Assembly (NCBI GenBank): GCA_964604635.1
Contig: CAZRZO010000011.1
Coordinates: 1-29,713 of the forward strand
DNA from: JAJZMY01 sp964604635
GTDB lineage: Archaea > Micrarchaeota > Micrarchaeia > Micrarchaeales > Micrarchaeaceae
Direction: 5' to 3'
DNA: 29,713 nucleotides
The stretch's first letter is position 1; the number at the start of each line of letters is the position of its first letter. A program made the translations under genes and the position numbers. This document shows, in pieces, positions 8,267 through 16,781 of the stretch. Under the pieces are notes generated by a model that made no database searches, had not been told where the DNA came from, and worked only from the letters and a program-made list of their open reading frames with translations.

Positions 8267-8764
8267 TTAAGATAAATACACTGCAAATAAAAATAGTAAT
8301 GAAGATAATTTATTCATATAATTAATTATATATTTTTTAATTTTATATTTTGAACTTGCAAGGATTATTGATCTTTCACTTCTTCTTGCTATTGTTCTTG
8401 TATATCCTAAATAAGCACTTTCTGTTCTCTGAAACAAAACAAAGTTCTTTGGTTTTTTATATTGCTGTTCAAATCTTTTAATTAATATTTCTACTTCTTC
8501 AATATCTTTTAGTGTAATTTTAATATCTGGTTTAAATATTGGATTTATAATTGAAATTAATTCAGAACTTATTATAAAAATTTTATTTTGAATATTGTTT
8601 AAAATTTTATTTAAATCAGAATTTTTAATGTAACAATTACAAATATTTATAAAACTATTGAGTTCATCTAAATCTCCAATAGCATTGAAAATCACATCAT
8701 CTTTTCTTATTTTTTTGTTTCCAATATTAGTAAATTCTGAATTATCTGTATTTTTGTTTTGCAT
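8267..8764 (-). CDS. PduO-type cobalamin adenosyltransferase-like protein, degenerate ATP motif
   Basis: This 165-aa helical protein matches the PduO family, which adenosylates cob(I)alamin to make coenzyme B12. GDLDELNSFI near residue 30 corresponds to the family's G-x-V/L-DELNS motif; RTIARRSERSI corresponds to RTxxRRAER; YMNKLSSLLF near the C-terminus corresponds to YLNRLSDxLF with its conserved Asn. The N-terminal phosphate-binding TGDxGxTSL is replaced by TDNSEFTNI, and FVLPGG is replaced by FVLFQR. Both substitutions fall where ATP or cobalamin normally binds. The protein may therefore be inactive, altered in ligand, or a structural relative. It is the last gene of the minus-strand run, 13 nt after the surface protein gene. 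No other B12 gene is visible. The family is likely; enzymatic activity is doubtful. Confidence 0.72.
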   Translation of the reverse strand: MQNKNTDNSEFTNIGNKKIRKDDVIFNAIGDLDELNSFINICNCYIKNSDLNKILNNIQNKIFIISSELISIINPIFKPDIKITLKDIEEVEILIKRFEQQYKKPKNFVLFQRTESAYLGYTRTIARRSERSIILASSKYKIKKYIINYMNKLSSLLFLFAVYLS

Positions 8765-8777
8765 ACTAATCTAGAAA

Positions 8778-9302
8778 TTATGTTTCATATATAGTAATTG
8801 AGAGAGGTCCTGAAAAATTGATAAAAGGTGTTGTTACATTTATTTGAATTGAAACTTGAGAATTATGACCAGGTAAAGTATAAGGTAATATTGGATTTGT
8901 TTTACTTATTTTAAAATTAGGTGTTGTTGTACTTATATTTTTAAATGTTATTTGACAATAAGAAGTAGAACTTAATGTTAAAGTAAAATTAAAAGTAGTT
9001 TCACTTTTCATAAGTTTATTATAATCATATGGTCTAGTGGTATTAAAATAATTACAAAGATGATTATCATTTATTTTTGGTCCTACATAAAGACGTTTAA
9101 TATTAATCTCTGAAACGAATACACTTGTATTTATTGGTATTGTTGTTGATATTGGTTGTATTGTTGTTGTTGAAGATGTAATTGTATTTGATTTTGAAGT
9201 GTGTGAAGGTATTATTGATGGAAAAATATGCTTCTGATATGTAATTGCTATTAGAAAAATTATAACAATAACAATAATTATTAAAATAGGTAATTTACTC
9301 AT
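8778..9302 (-). CDS. Membrane-anchored, Ser/Thr-rich surface protein of unknown function
   Basis: I do not recognise the family. The 174-aa protein begins with a hydrophobic segment (about residues 5-23, Ile/Val-rich) that should act as an uncleaved signal anchor. A Thr/Ser/Pro-rich stretch at about 33-60 looks like an extracellular linker and a likely glycosylation target. The remainder alternates polar and hydrophobic residues in short strands, consistent with a beta-sandwich, and contains two cysteines (in NHLCNYF and TSYCQITF) that could form a disulfide. Several N-x-S/T sequons are present. It lies between aIF5B (92 nt upstream) and the PduO-like gene (13 nt downstream), both cytoplasmic, so context gives little help. 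No Shine-Dalgarno is visible before the ATG. Confidence 0.7.
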   Translation of the reverse strand: MSKLPILIIIVIVIIFLIAITYQKHIFPSIIPSHTSKSNTITSSTTTIQPISTTIPINTSVFVSEINIKRLYVGPKINDNHLCNYFNTTRPYDYNKLMKSETTFNFTLTLSSTSYCQITFKNISTTTPNFKISKTNPILPYTLPGHNSQVSIQINVTTPFINFSGPLSITIYET

Positions 9303-9394
9303 TATATCATTTCATTTATTATAAATATAATTATTTATTGTTTTTTATTTTTTAAAGTTTGTTTTTAATTAAAATTTATTATAAAAATTTTATT

Positions 9395-11128
9395 TTACTT
9401 TTTTTCTATTATTTTTGAAATTTGATTTAGTAATTCTTTTTCATCTGCATCAAGCAAATAAGAAAATTCAGTTGTTAATAATTTTTCATCATTTTTAGAT
9501 ATTTTTGAGTACAATATTTGTCCATCTTTTATTTGCCTTCCAAATGTTGTTCCATTTACTGAAACAGCGATTTTATCTCCTTTTTTTGCAATTGATAATG
9601 GAGTTCCTTCATTTTGTATTCCTATTATCTTTCCAATAATATTATTATTTTCTGTTATTAAAACATAACCTGGTTTTATTCTTCCACTTAATACATCAAT
9701 CCCAAAAATAGCAGGATGTGAAGCACGAAAGCAAGTATTTGGCATTATTAATATTTTTCCAGGAAAAATTAATTTACTTTCTATTTCTTCTGTTCTATTT
9801 TTAATATTTTTTTCAATTATTTCTTTATATTTATCAATAATTTTATAAATAATAGTTTCATTTATAATTTTTATATTACTCATTTCTGCTGCTTCTGCAG
9901 CATCTTTATCAATAGAAACATTAAATCCTAAAATAATTGCATTATTTGGATCTTTAACATTCATTGCAAAAGCATCTAAAACATCTCTTTTTGTTATATT
10001 ACCAATTGCTTTTTTTCCAATATTATAATTTTCATTTTTTAATAACATTGATATTGCTTCTAAACTTCCAATTGTATCTGTTTTTAGTATAATACCTTTA
10101 TTATCTGTTTCAAATACATCTTGTATATCTAATTTTATTTCATCAATATAAGAATTATCAATTACTTGTATTAAAGGAGATCCTGGAATAGCATTTTCAA
10201 GTCCATTTGCACTTATTTTTATTCCACTTGCTGCATTAATTTGTTTCAAATAATTAAAATTATTTTCTTGTTTATGTGTTTTTGGTTTTAATAATGCTTT
10301 AATTTTTGCTGTTTCAATTCCAGTTGCTGTTGCAAATGCAATTATATCATTAACATGTAAACTTCCATTATATAATATAATATCAATTGTTGTTCCTAAT
10401 CCAATAATTTCTTTTTTTTCAATAATATTTCCTTTTCCAGGACCTTTAACTTCTATATTTAATTTCAGTTCTAAGAATTTTTGAGATAAACCAGAAATAA
10501 GCATTAATAATTCAGCAATTCCTTCTCCTGTTTTTGCGCTTATTGGGATAATTGCTATTTCTGTTTTAAAATCATTTATTCTATCAAATCTTTCACTATT
10601 GAATTCATATTCACTCAAATTTCCCATTAATTCAAATAACTTTGTTTCAACTAGATCTATTGTTTGCTGATTTTGTTGATTTAATGCATTAATTATACTA
10701 GGAAATTCTGTTTTATGCCAACCACTGATTAAATCAATTTTATTTGCTGCAATAACAAATGGGGTTTTATACTCTTTTAATATATTAATTGCTTCTATTG
10801 TCTGTGGTTCTAGTCCTTTTGAAATATCAATAACAATTATTGCAATATCTGCAATACTACCTCCTCTTTTTCTTAGATTAGTAAATGCTTCATGTCCTGG
10901 TGTATCAATAAATAATAATCCAGGTATTTTTAAATTAAAATTAAATTTATTACTAATTGATTTACAAATATTATTAATAATATCTATTGAAACTTCACTT
11001 GCACCTATGTGTTGAGTAATTCCACCAATTTCTTTAGAAGCAATAGCAGAACTTCTAATTCTATCCAATAATGTTGTTTTGCCATGATCAACATGTCCCA
11101 AAACACAGATAATTGGTTGCCTTATCAT
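9395..11128 (-). CDS. infB: Translation initiation factor aIF5B
   Basis: This is a GTPase of 577 aa, the usual archaeal length without the long bacterial or eukaryotic N-terminal extension. It promotes subunit joining and initiator tRNA positioning. GTP-binding motifs: GHVDHGKTT at 11-19 (P-loop), a switch I region with GGITQHIGA, DTPGHEAF (G3), ANKIDL (G4) and SAKTGEG (G5). The second beta-barrel, the alpha/beta/alpha domain and the fourth domain typical of IF2/aIF5B follow, including ILGFNV and the PGKI/GIDVLSGRIKPG region. The insert between G4 and G5 (LNQQNQQTIDLVETKLFEL) is also found in archaeal and eukaryotic members. It begins 13 nt after rad50, so the two are surely cotranscribed. 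Confidence 0.97.
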   Translation of the reverse strand: MIRQPIICVLGHVDHGKTTLLDRIRSSAIASKEIGGITQHIGASEVSIDIINNICKSISNKFNFNLKIPGLLFIDTPGHEAFTNLRKRGGSIADIAIIVIDISKGLEPQTIEAINILKEYKTPFVIAANKIDLISGWHKTEFPSIINALNQQNQQTIDLVETKLFELMGNLSEYEFNSERFDRINDFKTEIAIIPISAKTGEGIAELLMLISGLSQKFLELKLNIEVKGPGKGNIIEKKEIIGLGTTIDIILYNGSLHVNDIIAFATATGIETAKIKALLKPKTHKQENNFNYLKQINAASGIKISANGLENAIPGSPLIQVIDNSYIDEIKLDIQDVFETDNKGIILKTDTIGSLEAISMLLKNENYNIGKKAIGNITKRDVLDAFAMNVKDPNNAIILGFNVSIDKDAAEAAEMSNIKIINETIIYKIIDKYKEIIEKNIKNRTEEIESKLIFPGKILIMPNTCFRASHPAIFGIDVLSGRIKPGYVLITENNNIIGKIIGIQNEGTPLSIAKKGDKIAVSVNGTTFGRQIKDGQILYSKISKNDEKLLTTEFSYLLDADEKELLNQISKIIEKK

Positions 11129-11141
11129 TTAATTACCATAA

Positions 11142-13439
11142 CTAAATATTTATTATTTCTGTTGCTTTATTGTTATTTTTATCTCTTTCTAAGATATAGA
11201 TGTTTGCCGAATTCATTTGCTTCAAAGTTTCATCATGTGTTATTACAAATATTTGTTCAATAATATCTGGAAGTTTGTTGTCTAATATTTCAATAAAACT
11301 TCTTATTCCATTTGTATCAAGATTATGAGTTGGTTCATCTAATATCAACATTTTTAAATTTGGTGCAATAACCATTGACAGTGCAATTCGTAAAGTAAGA
11401 GCTGCAGTTGATTTTTCACCACCACTTCCAACACTATTTACTGAAACCCAATCCTCATCATTATTAATTCTTTGATTTATTTCTAATAAATAATCATCTT
11501 CTTTTGGCATTAGTCTTATACCACTAAAATCAGTATAAGGATAAATTTCAGCCCATAAATTTATCATTAATTTATTTACTGATTTAATAAGTCTATTTCT
11601 TAATTGCATTTGAACTTCTGACAATGCTTTTTTAAATTTATTTAAATTATTTACTTTATATTTTTTTATATTAATTTTTTCTTTAAAACTTTTAAATTTA
11701 TCAACTTGTTTTTGAGTTTCATTAATTTGTTGTTTTAAATTATTTATTTTTTCTTGATTCATTGGTATTTTTGATTCTTTAATTTTAATTGAAATTTCAA
11801 TTTCTTTTAATTGTTTTTGAAGAATATCTAATTTTTTTTCATCAACATTTATTTCATTATAATTATTCTGTTTAATTTCTAATTCATTTTTATTTTTTTC
11901 AATATTTTTTTCATATTCTCTTTTTTTAATTAATTTTTCAAATTTATTTTCTATTTTATTAATTTCATTTATTAATTCATTCCTTTGATTATTTGTTTTA
12001 ACAACTAATTCATTAACATTTTCAATTTTAGAAGATAATGTTTTATGTTCTTGTTCATATTTTTTAACATTACTATCAAAACCTTCGTATTCTTTTAATT
12101 TATTTTTTATAAGACTTATTTGATCAAAAATTTTTTTCAATTCTTTTTTTATTTCATTTTTCTCTGGTATTTCTTCATTTGTTTTCTTAAGTTCTTCTTC
12201 TATTTTAATTAATAATTTTGTTTTTTTATTGATTAATTCAATTCTTTGCTCTTCTTTAAATTCTCTATCACAAACAGGACACTGTTCTTTATTTTCTTTT
12301 AAATTTTTAATTGAATCTTTTGTTTGATTTTTTAAAGTTTCATTATGTATATATTTTGATTTTAATTCTTCCAATATTTTTTCATTATTGTCTATTTTAT
12401 TTTTTATTTCAAATTCATTGTTTCTATCTAGTTCTTTATCAAGTGTTTCTTTTTCTACTTTTTTTCTTTTGATTTGTTTTATTTCTTGTTCAAGTTCTAT
12501 GATTTTTTTGTTTATTATTTTTTGTTCATTATCCATTTCCTTTAATTTTTTTTCAAGGTCTAATTTTTGTTTTGTTTTTTGTTCTTTGATTTCTTTTAAA
12601 TCATTTTCATTAAAAGTAATTGTTAATTTATCAAGTTCTTCTTTTAATGTGTTTACTGTTGTTTTTATTTTAATAATTTGATCAGAAATTTGCTTTTTTA
12701 ATTCATAATCTTTTTTAAGTTTTTCAAATTCTTTTTGATTTAATTTTAATATTTTATATTCTTCTTCATATTGTTTTTTTATTTGATTTTGATTTAATTC
12801 TAGTGTATTATTTTCTTTTTTTAATTCAGAAATTTTTTCATCAAATTCTTTAATATTACTTTCTGAAATAATGCTTTCTTCATTAATAATTGTTTTTTTT
12901 ATATCATTAATTAATGAATTTATATTATCTTCTGCTGTTGAAAATTGATCTAAACCAAGCATTTCATCTATTTGGCTTTTTCTATCTTTTTTAGTTAATT
13001 CTAAAAAGTAATTTAATTTATTTTGCTCTGAATATATTGCTTTTGAAAAAGTATCATAGTCAATACTAAGAATTGTTGTGATTTCTTCAGTTACTTTTGA
13101 TGAACTTTCTTGGATAATATTATTTTCCTTTTTTAGTACTGCTGATGTTGCTCCTTTATTATCTATTCTTCTTATTACAGTATAATCATAATCCTTAAAA
13201 AAAGATAATTTTACTTCACAATATTTTTTTCGATCTGGTTTATTTGTTATAATATCAATCAATTTAATTTTTCTGTGGATTAAATCTGGGAATGTACCAA
13301 ATAATGCGAATGATATTGCATCAGTAATAGAACTTTTTCCAGCTCCCATTATACCTATAAATAAATTAACACCTTTTTGAAATTTGATTGAAGAATTTAC
13401 GTGTGTTTTCCAATTTATTAATTCTAAATTAGTAAGCAT
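11142..13439 (-). CDS. rad50: DNA double-strand break repair ATPase Rad50
   Basis: This SMC-like ATPase of 765 aa pairs with Mre11 to tether and process DNA ends. In order: an N-terminal ATPase half with P-loop GIMGAGKSS (29-37); a first coiled coil; the zinc hook C387-P-V-C390; a second coiled coil; and a C-terminal half with signature motif GSGGEKS (671-677) and Walker B LILDEPTHNLD (D701, E702). The total is shorter than the 880-900 aa of many archaeal Rad50s, so the coils are shorter. The P-loop has Met where most members have Asn (GxNGAGKS). The Mre11 gene is on the other strand about 4.7 kb away rather than adjacent, and the HerA and NurA partners are not in the window. Coiled-coil codons are strongly Lys/Glu/Asn-biased. 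It is the first gene of the run that continues into aIF5B. Confidence 0.96.
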   Translation of the reverse strand: MLTNLELINWKTHVNSSIKFQKGVNLFIGIMGAGKSSITDAISFALFGTFPDLIHRKIKLIDIITNKPDRKKYCEVKLSFFKDYDYTVIRRIDNKGATSAVLKKENNIIQESSSKVTEEITTILSIDYDTFSKAIYSEQNKLNYFLELTKKDRKSQIDEMLGLDQFSTAEDNINSLINDIKKTIINEESIISESNIKEFDEKISELKKENNTLELNQNQIKKQYEEEYKILKLNQKEFEKLKKDYELKKQISDQIIKIKTTVNTLKEELDKLTITFNENDLKEIKEQKTKQKLDLEKKLKEMDNEQKIINKKIIELEQEIKQIKRKKVEKETLDKELDRNNEFEIKNKIDNNEKILEELKSKYIHNETLKNQTKDSIKNLKENKEQCPVCDREFKEEQRIELINKKTKLLIKIEEELKKTNEEIPEKNEIKKELKKIFDQISLIKNKLKEYEGFDSNVKKYEQEHKTLSSKIENVNELVVKTNNQRNELINEINKIENKFEKLIKKREYEKNIEKNKNELEIKQNNYNEINVDEKKLDILQKQLKEIEISIKIKESKIPMNQEKINNLKQQINETQKQVDKFKSFKEKINIKKYKVNNLNKFKKALSEVQMQLRNRLIKSVNKLMINLWAEIYPYTDFSGIRLMPKEDDYLLEINQRINNDEDWVSVNSVGSGGEKSTAALTLRIALSMVIAPNLKMLILDEPTHNLDTNGIRSFIEILDNKLPDIIEQIFVITHDETLKQMNSANIYILERDKNNNKATEIINI

Positions 13440-13537
13440 TAAATCAATTTAAATAAAATAATATTTTATTATTAATTTTATAATTTATTAAATATTATTT
13501 TTAAAATTTAGTATTAAAGATAAAAAATAATAAATAA

Positions 13538-14056
13538 TTATTTTTGAACCTGTACTCTAATAAACCCATTTGTTATATAATTTCCATTTTTTGGGCATGC
13601 GCCTGTATTTATTTCTGATACTTGATTGGCGCAATAATTTCCCTTTATTACAAATCTTCCAGTTTCAACTCTTCCTATTGATTGAACTGAATTAAAACTT
13701 GCACTACATGTTATTTTTTCACCAGATATAACACTAGTAGAACCAGTATTTGATTTGCAAAAACCAGAGCTACTTTTAATATTACTTATAATTGCATTAA
13801 AACTTGCAATATTTATTATTCCAACTTGTTTATCACTCAATAATACTGTTAAAGTTGAACTATTTGCTGTATTAGAAGTTAATAAAGTATCTTGACAATT
13901 AAAACCAGAATATACTACACAAGTTGAAGGAATAATAGCTTTTGGTGCATACATATAGATAATTAAAACAGAAAGCATAATTGTAATTAAAAGAAGAACC
14001 CAGGAATAAGTAATTAATAATTCAATTGCATTTTGTATTCTAAATTCTTTTGTCAT
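13538..14056 (-). CDS. Type IV pilin-like secreted protein, cysteine-containing
   Basis: The 172-aa protein starts with a short basic N-terminus and QNAIELLITYSWVLLLI, which aligns with QSAMEYLMTYGWAILII of the pilin-like protein at the left edge. The signal-peptidase pattern Q at +1 and Glu at +5 is kept, but the residue before the predicted cut is Ile rather than Ala or Gly, so cleavage is less sure. A hydrophobic helix runs to about residue 36. C-x7-C follows (in STCVVYSGFNCQD) at the same place as in the other protein. Further cysteines occur in GFCK, ITCS, NYCA and GACP, giving six and possible disulfides. The rest is Ser/Thr/Asn-rich and should lie outside the cell. There is no Shine-Dalgarno; an AT-rich TATA-like run on + positions about 14077-14087 suggests a leaderless transcript. 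It is divergent from nuoA. Confidence 0.75.
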   Translation of the reverse strand: MTKEFRIQNAIELLITYSWVLLLITIMLSVLIIYMYAPKAIIPSTCVVYSGFNCQDTLLTSNTANSSTLTVLLSDKQVGIINIASFNAIISNIKSSSGFCKSNTGSTSVISGEKITCSASFNSVQSIGRVETGRFVIKGNYCANQVSEINTGACPKNGNYITNGFIRVQVQK

Positions 14057-14158
14057 ACAAATAATATTTATAAAAAAATATATAAAATCAATTAATATAT
14101 ATTTTAAATTGAAGATATTTATAAAATCAATTTTTATAATTTTTATTATTATGATTAA

Positions 14159-14515
14159 ATGTTGTTTATTTATTTTGTATTAATTATTTCATTTGTTTTT
14201 GCACTATTTATGCCTATTTCATTTCTTTTAACTTCAAAATTATTGAGACCAAATACATCAAAGAATCAAACAAAAGATGCACCTTATGAAAGTGGTGAAG
14301 AAGTAATTGGTTACTCAAGAGATATTGATAATGAATATTTAGGGGTTTTTCCAATTTTTCTTTCATTTGAAATAATTATAATTATTTTAATATTATGGGC
14401 CTCAACATCAAATTATTTTTCTTATACAAATAGTTTAATGTTAATTTCAATTTCATTATTTAGTGTTATATTTTCATTAATAGGTTATAAATTAGCAAGT
14501 GGTGTGAATGGTTGA
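14159..14515 (+). CDS. nuoA: NADH-quinone oxidoreductase-like subunit A
   Basis: This is a small membrane subunit (118 aa) of complex I or a related respiratory complex. It has three hydrophobic helices (about 1-25, 63-82 and 88-112) and the conserved acidic loop YESGEE at about 44-49 between helices 1 and 2, which corresponds to the YECGE element near the quinone channel. In bacterial enzymes the motif usually has Cys; here it is Ser, as in many variants. The stop overlaps the nuoB start by 8 nt (ATGGTTGA), implying coupled translation. It opens a four-gene plus-strand cluster. No Shine-Dalgarno is seen, so the transcript may be leaderless. Confidence 0.9.
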   Translation: MLFIYFVLIISFVFALFMPISFLLTSKLLRPNTSKNQTKDAPYESGEEVIGYSRDIDNEYLGVFPIFLSFEIIIIILILWASTSNYFSYTNSLMLISISLFSVIFSLIGYKLASGVNG

Positions 14516-15125
14516 TAATTTAATATGTTTGAAAGATAGCAGTGAAAAAAATGCAGAACAAAAAATGACAGACCTACAAATAGAAAATAAAGAAGTAAAA
14601 GAAAACATTGTGTTTTTAAAACTAAAAGATTTAATGAAATATACAAGTCCTTTAAAAACATGGTCAAGAAAAAATTCATTATGGCCTATGTTATTTGGTT
14701 TAGCTTGTTGTGCAATAGAATTAATGGATTTTGGTGCAGAAAGAATTGATGCAGAAAGAAAGGGCTATTTATTGTTTAGAGGAACACCTAGGCAATGTGA
14801 TGTAATGATTGTTGCTGGGTGGGTTACAAAATCAATAGCACCAAGAATAAAAAGACTTTATGAACAAATGTTATCTCCAAAATATGTTATTGCTTATGGT
14901 GAATGTGCTGTATGTGGAGGCCCTTGGTTTGAAAGTTATAATATAATAAAAGGTGTTGACCAAATAATACCTGTTGACATTTATGTTGCTGGTTGTCCGC
15001 CTAAACCTGAAAATTTATTTGAAGCTTTAATTAAATTACAAACAAAAATTGGTGGTGAGAATCTTGGAAATTCAGAAGGAAGTATTAGTTCAAACATTAA
15101 AAGAATTCAAAACAAAAGGATTTGA
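14508..15125 (+). CDS. nuoB: NADH-quinone oxidoreductase-like subunit B
   Basis: This is the complex I subunit that holds the last iron-sulfur cluster (N2) before quinone. The tandem cysteines C67-C68 in FGLACCAIELM, the cysteine in GECAVCGGP and that in VAGCPPKPE supply the four ligands. RGTPRQCDVMIVAG is also typical. Length is 205 aa; the first ~40 residues are variable and charged. ATG 14508 overlaps the end of nuoA; a later ATG at 14565 is possible and would drop 19 residues. The 3' end overlaps the nuoC start by about 60 nt. It is probably peripheral, on the cytoplasmic side, bound to NuoD. Confidence 0.94.
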   Translation: MVDNLICLKDSSEKNAEQKMTDLQIENKEVKENIVFLKLKDLMKYTSPLKTWSRKNSLWPMLFGLACCAIELMDFGAERIDAERKGYLLFRGTPRQCDVMIVAGWVTKSIAPRIKRLYEQMLSPKYVIAYGECAVCGGPWFESYNIIKGVDQIIPVDIYVAGCPPKPENLFEALIKLQTKIGGENLGNSEGSISSNIKRIQNKRI

Positions 15126-15429
15126 TTATTTAAAAAAAATTCTTGCAAATGATTATGTAAAATATTTAGAAGTAGTTTACATTTTGTATAATATTGAGTC
15201 AAAAGATCAAATTAATATAAGTTTAAAATTAGATCCAAATGACCCTAAAATTGATTCAATTATTTCATTATTTCCAAATAGTGATTGGTATGAACGAGAA
15301 ATTTTTGAAATGTTTGGAATAATATTTAATAAAAGAGAAATGCAGAAATTATTATTATATGAATGGAATGGAGTTGATTTTCCATTAAGAAAAAATTTTG
15401 CATGGGGCGAAAATTATAAAAAAATGTGA
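15064..15429 (+). CDS. nuoC: NADH-quinone oxidoreductase-like subunit C
   Basis: This is the 30-kDa peripheral subunit that packs against NuoD. The signature FPNSDWYEREIFEMFGIIF and the final WNGVDFPLRKNF match the family's WxEREVxDMFGI and PLRKDFP. The protein is short (about 121 aa), having little beyond the core domain. No ATG exists near the 5' end. Possible starts are TTG 15049, GTG 15052, GTG 15055 and TTG 15064; I chose TTG 15064 because GGTGGTGAG at 15051-15059 gives a Shine-Dalgarno whose GTGA lies 5 nt upstream, matching other genes here. The gene overlaps nuoB, and its stop falls inside the nuoD ribosome site. Confidence 0.88.
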   Translation: MEIQKEVLVQTLKEFKTKGFDYLKKILANDYVKYLEVVYILYNIESKDQINISLKLDPNDPKIDSIISLFPNSDWYEREIFEMFGIIFNKREMQKLLLYEWNGVDFPLRKNFAWGENYKKM

Positions 15430-15434
15430 ATTAT

Positions 15435-16538
15435 ATGTCAATTATGAGGATTAATATAGGACCAATGCATCCAAGTACTCATGGGCTTTTAAGACTTATT
15501 GTTGATATTGATGGAGATAAAATAGAAAATATTGAATCAAGAATTGGTTTTTTACATAGAGGTGTTGAAAAATTATTTGAGAATAGAATGTATATGCAAA
15601 GTACTGGATTTTTAGAAAAAATAGATTATGTTGCTCCAATGGGTTGGGATGAATTATTCGTTGCAAGCATTGAGCAAGCAACAGGAATTCAAGTAAAAGA
15701 AGCTGCGCAGTATATGAGAATGATTTTATTAGAATTTCAAAGAATTGCTAGTCATTTATTATGGATTGGAACTTTTTTAAATGATTTAGGTCAAATGTTT
15801 ACAATATTTATGTGGTCTTTCAGAGAAAGAGCAGAAGTTTTGAAATTACTAGAAGATGTATCTGGAAGTAGAATGTTTTATTTTAATTTTAGATTAGGCG
15901 GTTTAACAAGACAAGTCCCAAATGATTTTGTTGATAGAGCTTATAAATTAATAGATTATTTATCTGAAAAAATATCAGAATATACTGATCTTATTGATGA
16001 TAATGCTGTTTTTATGCAGAGAACAAAACAAATAGGTGTTTTGACAAGAAAAGATGCAATTGATTATGGTGTTTCTGGTCCAGTTTTAAGAGGATCAGGA
16101 GTTTATGAAGATGTAAGAAAATCAAAACCTTATTATAAATATGATAAAATAAAATTCAATATTCCAATAAAAATGAATGGAGATTCTTTTGATAGATATA
16201 GAGTAAGATATGAAGAAATATTTCAGAGTATAAAAATAATAAAACAATGTCTTGAGCAATATAATAATTTAAAAAATAAAGATGTTGTTGGTTTATCAAT
16301 TAAATTGTTTGGTCCTGCTGCAAAACCAGATATTGTTATAATGGAGAGGGAATTACCAAGAGGGGAAGGATTAATTTATATGATTCCAGAACCTCAAAAA
16401 CCTTATAGAGTTGCATTAAGATCTCCTGCTTTTTCAAATTTAGCAGTATTACCAAAAATTACAAAAGGAGCAAAATTTGCTGATTTATTTTCTATTTTAG
16501 GAAGCCTTGATATTGTAATGCCAGAAATTGACAAATAA
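15435..16538 (+). CDS. nuoD: NADH-quinone oxidoreductase-like subunit D
   Basis: This is the 49-kDa subunit that forms the quinone site together with NuoB. NIGPMHPSTHGLLRL near the N-terminus carries the HxxxH quinone-site histidines; RIGFLHRGVEKLFENR, EFQRIASHLLW, RGSGVYEDVRKSKPY and the C-terminal RGEGLIYMI follow in family order. About 367 aa is normal. The [NiFe]-hydrogenase cysteine ligands are absent, so this is a Nuo/Fpo subunit and not a hydrogenase. The nuoC stop overlaps a GTGA at 15426-15429 that sits 5 nt before ATG 15435; GTG 15426 and ATG 15444 are the alternatives. No nuoH, I, J, K, L, M or N follows; the next gene is prefoldin after 243 nt. NuoE, F and G are also absent, as in archaeal complexes that do not take electrons from NADH. 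Confidence 0.95.
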   Translation: MSIMRINIGPMHPSTHGLLRLIVDIDGDKIENIESRIGFLHRGVEKLFENRMYMQSTGFLEKIDYVAPMGWDELFVASIEQATGIQVKEAAQYMRMILLEFQRIASHLLWIGTFLNDLGQMFTIFMWSFRERAEVLKLLEDVSGSRMFYFNFRLGGLTRQVPNDFVDRAYKLIDYLSEKISEYTDLIDDNAVFMQRTKQIGVLTRKDAIDYGVSGPVLRGSGVYEDVRKSKPYYKYDKIKFNIPIKMNGDSFDRYRVRYEEIFQSIKIIKQCLEQYNNLKNKDVVGLSIKLFGPAAKPDIVIMERELPRGEGLIYMIPEPQKPYRVALRSPAFSNLAVLPKITKGAKFADLFSILGSLDIVMPEIDK

Positions 16539-16781
16539 TTTTTTTATTAATTTATAATATATTAATTTAATAGAAATAAAAGAAATTAATTTGTTTAAAA
16601 ATTAAAATTTTAATTTATAAATACTTGTTTATATTTCTTATAAATATAAATTTATTGATTGTAAAATAAATTATTATTAAGAAGTATTTAATAAAAATAA
16701 TATTTAAAATATATAATATTCTTATAAAAAAACAGAATATTTAATAATTAATATATAAATATAATATTTAAAAGTGAGTTT

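Noticed and set aside
12388..12681. Plus-strand frame of 97 codons, rich in Phe, Ser and Leu
   Set aside because: It is the antisense of the Lys/Glu-rich Rad50 coiled coil; such composition arises by reversal, and Rad50 is certain.
15426..15434. GTG 15426 as start of nuoD
   Set aside because: It is possible, but the same bases form the GTGA site for ATG 15435, and the extra three residues are not typical of NuoD.
16715..16741. Inverted repeat AATATTCT/AGAATATT before prefoldin
   Set aside because: An 8-bp AT-rich hairpin with an 11-nt loop is expected by chance at this base composition and has no clear relation to either gene.
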